Shown here in pieces: positions 5,866 to 12,270 of a DNA stretch of 12,270 nucleotides; the first letter of the stretch is position 1, and every line of letters begins with the position of its first letter. Both the position numbers and the translations under genes were made by a program. Source of the DNA: Scleromatobacter sp038208735 (lineage in GTDB: Bacteria > Pseudomonadota > Gammaproteobacteria > Burkholderiales > Burkholderiaceae_C). Under the pieces are notes generated by a model. That model was not told the origin of the DNA, searched no databases, and saw nothing but the letters and a program-made list of their open reading frames with translations. The DNA is taken from positions 1-12,270 of the forward strand of contig JBBQYL010000158.1 of assembly GCA_038208735.1 (NCBI GenBank). Direction: 5' to 3'.

Positions 5866-8643
5866 ATGACCGAGAAAACCCTGCTCCTGGTGGACGGCTC
5901 CAGCTATCTTTACCGTGCTTATCACGCCATGCCCGACCTGCGCGGGCCCGACGGCGAGCCCACCGGCGCCATCCGGGGCATGGTCTCCATGATGAAGCTG
6001 CTGCGCGACCAGATCGGCGCCGACTACGCCGCCTGCGTGTTCGACGCCAAGGGCAAGACGTTCCGCGACGACTGGTACCCCGAGTACAAGGCCAACCGGT
6101 CGTCGATGCCCGACGACCTGGCGCTGCAGATCGAGCCCATCCACGCGGTGGTGGAGATGCTGGGCTGGCCCATCATCATGGTGCCGGGCATCGAGGCCGA
6201 CGACGCCATCGGCACCCTGGCGCGCGCGGCCACGGCGGCCGGGTGGAAGACCGTCATCTCCACCGGCGACAAGGACCTGGCCCAGCTCGTCGACGAGCAC
6301 GTGACGCTCATCAACACGATGAGCAACGAGACGCTCGACCAGGCCGGCGTGCTGGCCAAGTTCGGCGTGCCGCCCGAGCGCATCATCGACTACCTCACGC
6401 TGGTGGGCGACACCGTCGACAACGTGCCGGGCGTCAACAAGGTGGGCCCGAAGACCGCGGTCAAGTGGATCCAGGAGCACGGCTCGCTCGACGGCGTGGT
6501 GGCCGCGGCCGCCACCATGAAGGGCGCCGTCGGCGAGCACCTGCGCGCCGCGCTCGAATGGCTGCCCATGGGGCGCAAGCTGGTGACCGTGGTCACCGAC
6601 CACGACATGACCCCGCACGTGCAGAACTGGCCGGTGCTCGACGCGCTGGCGCTGCGTCCGGTGGATCACTCGCGCCTGCTCGAGTTCTACCAGCGCTACG
6701 GCTTCCGCGCGTGGCGCGACGAGGCCGAGAGGCTGCTGGGCGCCGCGGCGAAACCGGCCGCGCCGCAGGTGGCGGTGGGCGGCAACCTGGGGCTGTTCGA
6801 CGGCGACGTCGAGCCGCCGGCGCCCGCGCCGCTGCTCACCCGCGAGTACGACACCATCTACACCTTCGAGCAGCTCGACGCCTGGATCGCCAAGCTGCAG
6901 GCCGCCGAGCTGTCGGCGCTCGACACCGAGACCGACTCGCTCGACGCGATGCGCGCCCGCATCGTGGGCATTTCGTTCGCGGTGGAACCCGGCAAGGCCG
7001 CCTACGTGCCGCTGCGCCACGACTACCCGGGCGCGCCCGACCAGCTGCCCTTCGACGAGGTGATCGCCCGGCTGCGTCCGTGGCTGGAGAACCCCGAGGC
7101 CAAGAAGGTGGGCCAGCACATCAAGTACGACACGCATGTGTTCGCCAACATCGGCCTCGCCGTGCAGGGGTGGCAGCACGACACTCTGCTGCAAAGCTAC
7201 GTGCTGGAGGCGCATCGCCCGCACTCGCTGTCCAGCCTGGCCCAGCGCCACCTGGAGCGCAAGGGCCTCGACTACGAAGACCTGTGCGGCAAGGGTGCCA
7301 AGCAGATCCCGTTCTCGCAGGTGGACATCGAGCGCGCCGCGCTGTACTCCGGCGAGGACAGCGAGATGACGCTGCAGGTGCACCAGACGCTGTACCCGCG
7401 CCTGGCCGCCATCCCCGGCATGAAGTTCGTCTACGAGTCCATCGAGATGCCCGCCAGCGCGGTGCTGGGCCGCATCGAGCGCCACGGCGTGCTGATCGAC
7501 AGCGCCCGCCTGGCCGACCAGTCGCGCATCCTGGCCGAACGCATGCTGGCGCTGGAGAACGAGGCTTACGAGATCGCCGGCCAGCCGTTCAACCTCGGCT
7601 CGCCCAAGCAGATCGGCGAGATCCTGTTCGGCAAGCTGGGCCTGCCCGTCTCCAAGAAGACGGCCTCGGGCGCGCCGTCCACCGACGAGAGCGTGCTGGA
7701 GAAGCTGGCGCTCGACTACCCGCTGCCGGCCAAGCTGCTGGAGCACCGCGGCCTGTCCAAGCTGAAGGGCACCTACACCGACAAGCTGCCGCAGATGATC
7801 AACCCCGCCACCGGGCGCGTGCATACGCACTACGCCCAGGCGGTGGCCATCACGGGGCGGCTGTCCAGCAACGACCCGAACCTGCAGAACATCCCCCTCC
7901 GCACGGCCGAAGGCCGGCGCGTGCGCGAGGCCTTCGTGGCGCCGCCGGGGCACGTGATCGTGTCGGCCGACTATTCGCAGATCGAGCTGCGCCTGATGGC
8001 CCACATCAGCCAGGATCCGGGCCTGCTGCGCGCGTTCAACGACGGCATGGACGTGCACCGGGCCACCGCGGCCGAGGTGTTCAACCTGGCCTCCGAGGAG
8101 GTCACCAACGAGCAGCGGCGCTACGCCAAGACGATCAACTTCGGGTTGATCTACGGCATGGGCGCGTTCGGGCTGTCGCAGTCGCTGGGCATCGAGCAGA
8201 AGGCGGCGCGCGATTACATCGACCGCTACTTCTCGCGCTTCGCGGGCGTCAAGCGCTACATGGACGAGACCAAGGCCGCGGCCGCCGAGTCCGGCTACGT
8301 GGAGACGCTGTTCGGCCGTCGCATCGAGCTGCCCGAGATCCGCGGCGGCAACGGCCCGCTGCGCGCCGGCGCCGAGCGCCAGGCCATCAACGCGCCGATG
8401 CAGGGCACCGCCGCCGACCTGATCAAGCTGGCGATGCTGGCCGTGCAGAAGACGCTCGACGAGGAGGGCAAGGGCACCCGCATGGTGATGCAGGTGCACG
8501 ACGAACTGGTCTTCGAGGTGCCCGAGGCAGAGATCGACTGGGCGAAGACCGAGATCCCGAAGCTGATGGCGGGCGTGGCGCAGCTGTCCGTGCCGCTGAT
8601 CGCCGAGGTGGGCATCGGGCCGAACTGGGACGAGGCGCACTGA
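5866..8643 (+). CDS. polA: DNA polymerase I
   Basis: Pol I fills gaps and removes RNA primers during lagging-strand synthesis and excision repair. At 925 residues it is the normal family length (E. coli 928), with all three domains. The 5'-3' exonuclease (about 1-300) shows LLLVDGSSYLYRAYH (6-20), GIEADDAIG (108-116) and TGDKDLAQLV (133-142). The 3'-5' proofreading exonuclease (about 325-515) keeps its metal ligands: DTETD (353-357), the D of HIKYD (422) and Y-x-x-x-D (494-498). The polymerase domain has motif A SADYSQIELR (700-709), motif B RRYAKTINFGLIYG (751-764) and motif C MQVHDELVFEV (875-885). Everything catalytic looks intact. I chose the ATG at 5866 because it gives the standard start (MTEKTLLLVDGSS); the frame is open further upstream but only over the divergent promoter and the opposite gene. 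Confidence 0.98.
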   Translation: MTEKTLLLVDGSSYLYRAYHAMPDLRGPDGEPTGAIRGMVSMMKLLRDQIGADYAACVFDAKGKTFRDDWYPEYKANRSSMPDDLALQIEPIHAVVEMLGWPIIMVPGIEADDAIGTLARAATAAGWKTVISTGDKDLAQLVDEHVTLINTMSNETLDQAGVLAKFGVPPERIIDYLTLVGDTVDNVPGVNKVGPKTAVKWIQEHGSLDGVVAAAATMKGAVGEHLRAALEWLPMGRKLVTVVTDHDMTPHVQNWPVLDALALRPVDHSRLLEFYQRYGFRAWRDEAERLLGAAAKPAAPQVAVGGNLGLFDGDVEPPAPAPLLTREYDTIYTFEQLDAWIAKLQAAELSALDTETDSLDAMRARIVGISFAVEPGKAAYVPLRHDYPGAPDQLPFDEVIARLRPWLENPEAKKVGQHIKYDTHVFANIGLAVQGWQHDTLLQSYVLEAHRPHSLSSLAQRHLERKGLDYEDLCGKGAKQIPFSQVDIERAALYSGEDSEMTLQVHQTLYPRLAAIPGMKFVYESIEMPASAVLGRIERHGVLIDSARLADQSRILAERMLALENEAYEIAGQPFNLGSPKQIGEILFGKLGLPVSKKTASGAPSTDESVLEKLALDYPLPAKLLEHRGLSKLKGTYTDKLPQMINPATGRVHTHYAQAVAITGRLSSNDPNLQNIPLRTAEGRRVREAFVAPPGHVIVSADYSQIELRLMAHISQDPGLLRAFNDGMDVHRATAAEVFNLASEEVTNEQRRYAKTINFGLIYGMGAFGLSQSLGIEQKAARDYIDRYFSRFAGVKRYMDETKAAAAESGYVETLFGRRIELPEIRGGNGPLRAGAERQAINAPMQGTAADLIKLAMLAVQKTLDEEGKGTRMVMQVHDELVFEVPEAEIDWAKTEIPKLMAGVAQLSVPLIAEVGIGPNWDEAH

Positions 8644-8644
8644 G

Positions 8645-9265
8645 GTGGCTGACGAAGTCGCGAAAGAAGTTGCCAGCGAAGTTGCGAGCGACCTGGTGAC
8701 GCGCCGCGAGCTGTCCGGCCGCGTGCTCGCGGCCATCCTGCTGGCGGGCGTGCTGTGGGCCGCTTGGGGATTGGCCTGGCACCCGGCCTTCCAGCCGGCG
8801 CCGCTGCTGCGCGTCGCGGCGCCGCTGCTGGCGCTCTTCGTGGGCGGCGCCTTCACGCGGCTCGTGGCGCGACTGCGTGCGCGGGTCGACGCCGAGCGCG
8901 AGTTCGACCGCGGCGGCAAGGCCCTGTTCATGGGCTTCGTGATGGTGGGCGCCACGCTGGTGGCGTGGCTGCTGGTGTCGCAGGCCGCGCCCGCGACGCT
9001 GAATGCGCTGGCGGGCCGCACCGCCACCGAGGTGGGCGTCGTGGCGCGCCGCGTGCCGCCGACCTCCGACGCCGGCTGCCGATTCCGGCTGGAAGTGGGC
9101 AGCGCGTCGACGGAGGGCGGCGCCGTGCCGCGCCCCCTCGACGAATGCGTCGACGAGGCGGTGTGGACCAACGCGGCCGCCGGCGGGCCGGTGACATTGA
9201 GACTGGTGCGCAGCGGCGTCGGCGCGGAGCTGGTCGGCGTGGGGCCGGCGGAAGGCGACCGCTGA
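8645..9265 (+). CDS. Unrecognised membrane protein with an N-terminal EVA-repeat helix
   Basis: I do not recognise this 206-residue protein. It begins with three tandem copies of a four-residue unit (DEVAKEVASEVASDL, residues 3-17), encoded by near-identical 12-bp repeats, probably a charged helix. Three hydrophobic segments follow: about 27-45, 54-73 and 93-112. The first two flank Trp-rich WAAWGLAWHP, and the last is separated by a basic/acidic stretch RLRARVDAEREFDRGGK. The C-terminal region (about 113-206) is soluble, probably periplasmic, with two cysteines (C145, C168) that could form a disulfide. A DUF3592-like topology is conceivable but not supported by any motif I can name. The GTG start lies one base after the polA stop, with GAGG about 9 nt upstream inside polA, so it is likely translated together with polA. 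An unrelated job is possible. Confidence 0.7.
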   Translation: MADEVAKEVASEVASDLVTRRELSGRVLAAILLAGVLWAAWGLAWHPAFQPAPLLRVAAPLLALFVGGAFTRLVARLRARVDAEREFDRGGKALFMGFVMVGATLVAWLLVSQAAPATLNALAGRTATEVGVVARRVPPTSDAGCRFRLEVGSASTEGGAVPRPLDECVDEAVWTNAAAGGPVTLRLVRSGVGAELVGVGPAEGDR

Positions 9266-9269
9266 AGAC

Positions 9270-9286
9270 TTCCTGATGAGCAGGAA
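9270..9286 (+). terminator. Small hairpin after the polA unit
   Basis: TTCCTG (9270-9275) and CAGGAA (9281-9286) form a perfect 6-bp stem with a 5-nt loop, 5 nt after the stop of the membrane-protein gene. No T-run follows, so it is at best a weak or Rho-assisted stop, or a 3'-end stabiliser. Confidence 0.3.
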
Positions 9287-9327
9287 ACCGGCCTCGAAAC
9301 GCCATTTGCGCGGGTAAGCCCGGGCCC

Positions 9328-9360
9328 TTGTCTCGAAATTGTCATCAAACCTTCATAAAC
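9328..9360 (+). promoter_or_regulatory. Pho-box-like triple repeat upstream of ppk1 (predicted PhoB site)
   Basis: Three heptamers lie at exact 11-bp steps: TTGTCTC (9328-9334), TTGTCAT (9339-9345) and CCTTCAT (9350-9356). The spacers between and after them are GAAA, CAAA and AAAC. PhoB binds direct repeats of CTGTCAT-like heptamers with A/T-rich 4-bp spacers. The first pair matches 13 and the second pair 14 of the 18 consensus positions by my count. The first pair ends 10 bp before the -10 hexamer, the spacing of Pho promoters in E. coli. Polyphosphate kinase genes are known Pho targets in several bacteria. Coordinates are anchored on the ATG at 9368. Confidence 0.6.
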
Positions 9361-9361
9361 T
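9356..9361 (+). promoter_or_regulatory. -10 element TAAACT for ppk1
   Basis: TAAACT (four of six to TATAAT) is followed by GGGGCG and the ATG at 9368, again a 6-nt gap. The -35 position is not conserved, as expected when an activator such as PhoB replaces it. Confidence 0.4.
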
Positions 9362-9367
9362 GGGGCG

Positions 9368-11458
9368 ATGACCGACGTTCCCACGGCAGTACCCGCCCTT
9401 CGACTGCCCCTGCTCAATCGCGAGCGATCCATCCTCGAATTCAACCGGCGCGTGCTGGCCCAGGCCCTGCGCGCCGACGTGCCGCTGCTGGAGCGCCTGC
9501 GCTACGTCACGATCGTGTCGTCCAACCTCGACGAGGTCTTCGAGGTGCGCTTCGCCGGCGCGCTGGAAGCGGCCCGTGCCCCCGGTGCGGGCGACGCCTG
9601 GCGCGAACTGATCGGCATCGCCGGCGAGGCGCACGCGCTCATCGACGAGCAGTACGGCGTGTTCAACGAGCAGGTGATGCCGTCGCTGGCGTTGCACGGC
9701 ATCCGCATCGTCAACCACGCCGAACGCACGCAGAGCCAGCGCGACTGGGTGGCGCGCTTCTTCGAGCGCGAGGTGCGGCCGCTGCTGGTGCCGGTGGGGC
9801 TCGACCCCGCGCACCCGTTCCCGCAGGTGGCCAACAAGTCGCTGAACTTCATCGTGCAGCTGGGCGGACGCAACGCCTTCGGGCGCGAGAACACCATCGC
9901 CATCGTGAAGGTGCCGCGCGTGCTGCCGCGGGTCATTCGCCTGCCGGACGACTGCAGCCCCAAGGGCGAGCAGCACTTCGTGCTGCTGTCCAGCGTGATC
10001 CGCGCGCACCTGGCCGAGCTGTTTCCGGGGCGCATCGTCGAATCGTTCTCGCAGTTCCGCGTCACGCGCGACTCCGAGCTCGAGGTGGACGAGGACGACA
10101 TCCGGAACCTGCGCCAGGCGCTGCGCCGCGGGCTCACCACGCGCCACTATGGCCGCGCCATCCGGCTCGAGGTGGTCAACACCTGTCCCGAGGCGCTGTG
10201 GCGCCTGCTGCTGGCGCAGTTCGACCTGCCCGAGGCGGCGCTGCACCGCGTCAACGGCCCGGTGAACCTGGTGCGCCTGGTCGAGCTGATCGACCAGGCC
10301 ACCGACCCGCTGCACGGGCCCGAGCTGCGCTTCGCGCCGTACGAGGCGTCGTGGCCGCGCGGGCGCCTGCCGCGCACGGGGTCAATGTTCGACCGGCTGC
10401 GCGAGGGCGACGTGCTGCTGCACCATCCGTTCGAGAGCTTCGAGCCGGTGGTGGAGTTCCTGCGCGAGGCCGTGCTCGACCCGCAGGTGCTGGCCATCAA
10501 GCAGACGATCTACCGCACCGGCGAGAAGTCGGTGCTGATGGACCTTCTCATCGAGGCGGCGCGGCGCGGCAAGGAGGTGATGGTGGTCGTGGAGCTGAAG
10601 GCGCGCTTCGACGAGGAGGCCAACATCAACTGGGCGGAACGCCTGGAGGCGGTGGGCGCGCAGGTGGTCTACGGCATCGTGGGCCTGAAGACGCACGCCA
10701 AGCTGCTGCTGGTGACCCGGCGCGAGGCCTCGTCGCGCGGGCCGCGTCTGCGCCGCTACGTGCACCTGTCCACCGGCAACTACAACCCGAAGACGGCGCG
10801 CCTGTATACCGACATCGGCTACCTGAGCGCCGACGACGGCATCACCGCCGACGCCGACCAGATCTTCCAGCAGATCGCCAGCCTCACGCGCATGAAGCCG
10901 CCGCGCCACCTCCTGACCGCGCCGTTCGTGCTGCACAAGCGGCTGCTGGCGCACATCGCGCAGGTGGGCGAGGCGGCGCGCGCCGGCAAGCCGGCGCGCA
11001 TCGTCGTGAAGGTCAACGCGCTCACCGACACCACGCTCATCGACGCGCTGGTGGCCGCGGGCCAGGGCGGCGCCAGCATCGACCTGATCGTGCGCGGCGC
11101 CTGTTCGCTGCCGCCGGGCATCGAGGGGCTCACCAACAACATCCGCGTGCGCTCGGTGGTCGGGCGCTTCCTGGAGCACTCGCGCATCATCTACCTGCGC
11201 TGGGGCGACACCGACGCGGACGAGGCGTTGTTCCTGTCGAGCGCCGACTGGATGCTGCGCAACATGCTTCGCCGCATCGAGCTCGCCTGGCCCATCCGCG
11301 ACGCCGCCATGCGCCAACGCGTGATCGACGAATGCCTCGTTCCCTATCTATATGACACAAGGGATGCCTGGTTGCTGCAGTCCAATGGCAAGTACGAACG
11401 CATCAGCAGTGATGGCGTGAGCGCGCAGCAGGCCTTGATGACCCGCTTTCGCCGCTAG
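9368..11458 (+). CDS. ppk1: Polyphosphate kinase 1
   Basis: PPK1 reversibly transfers the gamma phosphate of ATP to polyphosphate through a phosphohistidine intermediate, usually at the membrane. The protein has 696 residues (E. coli 688) and all four family domains. The N domain is at about 12-115 (LNRERSILEFNRRVL, SSNLDEVFEVR). The head domain is at about 118-320 and includes NKSLNFIVQL. The two phospholipase-D-like C domains are at about 325-510 and 515-690. Active-site residues visible are HHPFESFEPV (352-361), KQTIYRTGEKS (378-388), KTHAK with His443, the residue expected to be phosphorylated, HLSTGNYNPKTARLYTDIG (466-484), and His604 in FLEHSRI, matching the second essential His. It appears fully functional. 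The ATG at 9368 follows a Pho-like site; sixA starts 28 nt after the stop, so the two form a likely operon. Confidence 0.97.
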   Translation: MTDVPTAVPALRLPLLNRERSILEFNRRVLAQALRADVPLLERLRYVTIVSSNLDEVFEVRFAGALEAARAPGAGDAWRELIGIAGEAHALIDEQYGVFNEQVMPSLALHGIRIVNHAERTQSQRDWVARFFEREVRPLLVPVGLDPAHPFPQVANKSLNFIVQLGGRNAFGRENTIAIVKVPRVLPRVIRLPDDCSPKGEQHFVLLSSVIRAHLAELFPGRIVESFSQFRVTRDSELEVDEDDIRNLRQALRRGLTTRHYGRAIRLEVVNTCPEALWRLLLAQFDLPEAALHRVNGPVNLVRLVELIDQATDPLHGPELRFAPYEASWPRGRLPRTGSMFDRLREGDVLLHHPFESFEPVVEFLREAVLDPQVLAIKQTIYRTGEKSVLMDLLIEAARRGKEVMVVVELKARFDEEANINWAERLEAVGAQVVYGIVGLKTHAKLLLVTRREASSRGPRLRRYVHLSTGNYNPKTARLYTDIGYLSADDGITADADQIFQQIASLTRMKPPRHLLTAPFVLHKRLLAHIAQVGEAARAGKPARIVVKVNALTDTTLIDALVAAGQGGASIDLIVRGACSLPPGIEGLTNNIRVRSVVGRFLEHSRIIYLRWGDTDADEALFLSSADWMLRNMLRRIELAWPIRDAAMRQRVIDECLVPYLYDTRDAWLLQSNGKYERISSDGVSAQQALMTRFRR

Positions 11459-11486
11459 TCTGCAACCCGTCGACGGAGCAAAGGAC

Positions 11487-11963
11487 ATGGACCTGATCCT
11501 GTGGCGACACGCAGAAGCCGGTGACCACCTCGACGACCCGGTCGCCGACCTCGAGCGGCCGCTGAGCCCCAAGGGCGAACGCCAGGCGCGCCGGGTGGCC
11601 GACTGGCTCAACCAGTTCCTGCCCGACTCGGCGCGGGTGCTCACCAGCCCGGCGCTGCGCTGCCAGCAGACGGTGGCCGCTCTCGGCCGCCGGGTGAAGA
11701 AGACGCCAGCGCTGGGGCCCGACGGCGACGTGGAGAGCCTGCTGGCCGCCACGCGCTGGCCCGATGCACGCGAGGCCGTGCTGGTGGTGGGCCATCAACC
11801 GACGCTGGGGCGCGTGGCCGCCTACCTGATGGCGGGCGAGTCGGCGCGCTTCGTCGATCCATGGGCGATCAAGAAGGGCAGCGTCTGGTGGCTGCGGCAC
11901 CGGCCGCGCGAGGGACGTGCCGAGGTGCAGATCATCGCCGTGCGAACGGCCGAGGGGCTGTAA
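11487..11963 (+). CDS. sixA: Phosphohistidine phosphatase SixA
   Basis: A 158-residue member of the histidine phosphatase superfamily, the length of E. coli SixA (161), which removes phosphate from histidine of phosphotransfer proteins. The RHG-type motif reads LWRHAEA, with the nucleophile His8. The second catalytic His is His103 in VVGHQPTLGR. Supporting conserved segments are RPLSPKGERQA (24-34) and VLTSPALRCQQT (51-62). AAGGAC directly before the ATG, with GGAG about 9 nt upstream, can serve as the ribosome-binding site. The 28-nt gap after ppk1 holds no terminator, so it is probably co-transcribed and may share Pho control. Its protein target here is unknown. Confidence 0.92.
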   Translation: MDLILWRHAEAGDHLDDPVADLERPLSPKGERQARRVADWLNQFLPDSARVLTSPALRCQQTVAALGRRVKKTPALGPDGDVESLLAATRWPDAREAVLVVGHQPTLGRVAAYLMAGESARFVDPWAIKKGSVWWLRHRPREGRAEVQIIAVRTAEGL

Positions 11964-11967
11964 GCCG

Positions 11968-11996
11968 GCCCTCTGCAACTTTTTCTGCAAAAGGGC
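11968..11996 (+). terminator. Imperfect hairpin after sixA
   Basis: GCCCT (11968-11972) pairs with AGGGC (11992-11996), and TGCA (11974-11977) pairs with TGCA (11986-11989) across a small internal loop. The apical loop is T-rich. No T-run follows, so it is a weak terminator candidate for the ppk1-sixA unit. The T-rich and A-rich tracts may instead act as an UP element for the promoter just downstream. Confidence 0.3.
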
Positions 11997-12026
11997 TTGC
12001 GTGGCCAGAAGTTGCTGGCATAGAAT
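11997..12026 (+). promoter_or_regulatory. Upstream promoter (P1) of a likely stable-RNA operon
   Basis: A -35 hexamer TTGCGT (11997-12002), an 18-bp spacer and a -10 hexamer TAGAAT (12021-12026). A/T tracts (11978-11992) sit upstream of the -35. A GC-rich discriminator (CGTGGGC) follows the -10, a feature typical of growth-rate-controlled rRNA promoters. Confidence 0.55.
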
Positions 12027-12056
12027 CGTGGGCTTCGCTGATCACAAGTCAGCTTT
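12018..12056 (+). repeat. Direct repeat, copy 1 (P1 -10 region plus start hairpin)
   Basis: This 39-bp stretch matches 12170-12208 at 33 of 39 positions. It begins GCATAGAATC and runs through the hairpin into CAGCTTT. It contains hairpin GCTGAT/GTCAGC (12037-12053, loop CACAA), whose last pair is a T-G wobble. Confidence 0.8.
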
Positions 12057-12066
12057 GACCGCAAAA

Positions 12067-12097
12067 GCAGCGGGTGAGCCGGAAGGTTCCACGCTGC
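12067..12097 (+). other. Leader hairpin between P1 and P2
   Basis: GCAGCG (12067-12072) pairs with CGCTGC (12092-12097). The interior can fold further through GG/CC, or through an alternative GGAA/TTCC pair. It would form in the P1 transcript only. I see no reading frame here. Confidence 0.35.
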
Positions 12098-12148
12098 AGC
12101 GAGTTCAGGGCTGGTGCAGACGGTTGGCAGAGGGCCTGAAAATAGTGC

Positions 12149-12178
12149 TTGACGGTAGTTTGAAATCAAGCATAGAAT
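12149..12178 (+). promoter_or_regulatory. Downstream promoter (P2) of a likely stable-RNA operon
   Basis: A -35 hexamer TTGACG (12149-12154, five of six), an 18-bp spacer and a -10 hexamer TAGAAT (12173-12178, five of six). The A-rich TGAAAATA just upstream resembles an UP element. This is the best sigma70 promoter in the window. Confidence 0.7.
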
Positions 12179-12208
12179 CTAAGGCTGCGCTGATAACAAA
12201 TCAGCTTT
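12170..12208 (+). repeat. Direct repeat, copy 2 (P2 -10 region plus start hairpin)
   Basis: Second copy of the 39-bp repeat, 152 bp downstream of the first. Its hairpin GCTGAT/ATCAGC (12189-12205, loop AACAA) is perfectly paired. In both copies the hairpin begins 16 nt after the first base of the -10, so it would form about 5 nt into each transcript. Confidence 0.8.
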
Positions 12209-12270
12209 TGATTGACCCGCTCAAGCGAGTTGATTGCAAGCCGACAAGTCGCAAGCGAAACGAAGCGCGA
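12209..12270 (+). other. Start of an untranslated leader, cut by the window edge
   Basis: The last 62 bases have no open frame of note and no tRNA. They contain two TTGATTG words and an A/G-rich, GCGA-repeating end. Together with 11964-12208 they form a 307-bp gene-free region. The likeliest reading is the leader of an rRNA operon, but no 16S sequence or boxA is inside the window. Confidence 0.4.

Noticed and set aside
9310..9330. GC-rich palindromic GCCCGGGC with flanking GGG/CCC as an intrinsic terminator
   Set aside because: The stem is short (about 4 bp with a usable loop) and no T-run follows; the sequence runs straight into the Pho-like repeats.
5824..9444. A 1206-residue open frame on the minus strand opposite polA
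   Set aside because: It lies entirely antisense to an intact polA and its neighbour, has low-complexity Arg/His/Gly/Val-rich composition, and is the usual by-product of high GC codon use.
11964..12270. A tRNA, small protein gene or CRISPR leader in the right-hand gap
   Set aside because: No cloverleaf or TTCGANTC-type loop, no open frame with a start and ribosome-binding site, and only one pair of repeats, which coincide with promoters.

Overview
The window is a GC-rich, gene-dense piece of a bacterial chromosome. It most likely comes from a betaproteobacterium of the order Burkholderiales (Comamonadaceae, Rubrivivax or Leptothrix relatives). The grounds are the APH-like homoserine kinase, the BPSS1780-type membrane protein, the DUF2782/thrB/polA neighbourhood and the ppk1-sixA pair. 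This placement rests on recalled family knowledge, not on a search. I see no mobile element, CRISPR array or tRNA.

Layout. Positions 3-2307 (+): the C-terminal two thirds of the DNA helicase UvrD, cut by the left edge. One base later a gene begins that joins a four-repeat beta-flower-like domain to a GNAT acetyltransferase. Positions 2311-5814 (-), in transcription order: a secreted DUF2782 protein, homoserine kinase thrB interrupted by an in-frame TAG, a BPSS1780-family membrane protein starting in an ATGA overlap with thrB, and a sterol-desaturase/fatty-acid-hydroxylase gene with its own promoter. The convergent meeting point at 2302-2325 is a hairpin containing both stop codons. Positions 5866-9265 (+): polA and, one base downstream, an unrecognised membrane protein. 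Positions 9368-11963 (+): polyphosphate kinase ppk1 behind a Pho-box-like array, then the phosphohistidine phosphatase sixA. Positions 11964-12270 hold no gene but two strong tandem sigma70-type promoters, each followed by the same small hairpin. This looks like the promoter region of a stable-RNA (probably rRNA) operon lying beyond the right edge.

How the genes relate. uvrD and polA both serve nucleotide excision repair and replication, but lie in separate transcription units. thrB makes O-phosphohomoserine for threonine synthesis. ppk1 and sixA form a phosphate/phosphohistidine module, and the Pho-like repeats suggest phosphate-starvation control.

Most notable observations: (1) the single-base amber codon in thrB, at the first Trp of an expected Trp-Trp pair; (2) four start codons each preceded, at exactly 6 nt, by a -10-like hexamer, pointing to leaderless mRNAs; (3) three 11-bp-phased Pho-like repeats at ppk1; (4) a covarying hairpin repeated after the two terminal promoters; (5) the beta-flower/GNAT fusion. 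I found no convincing wholly new multi-gene system.
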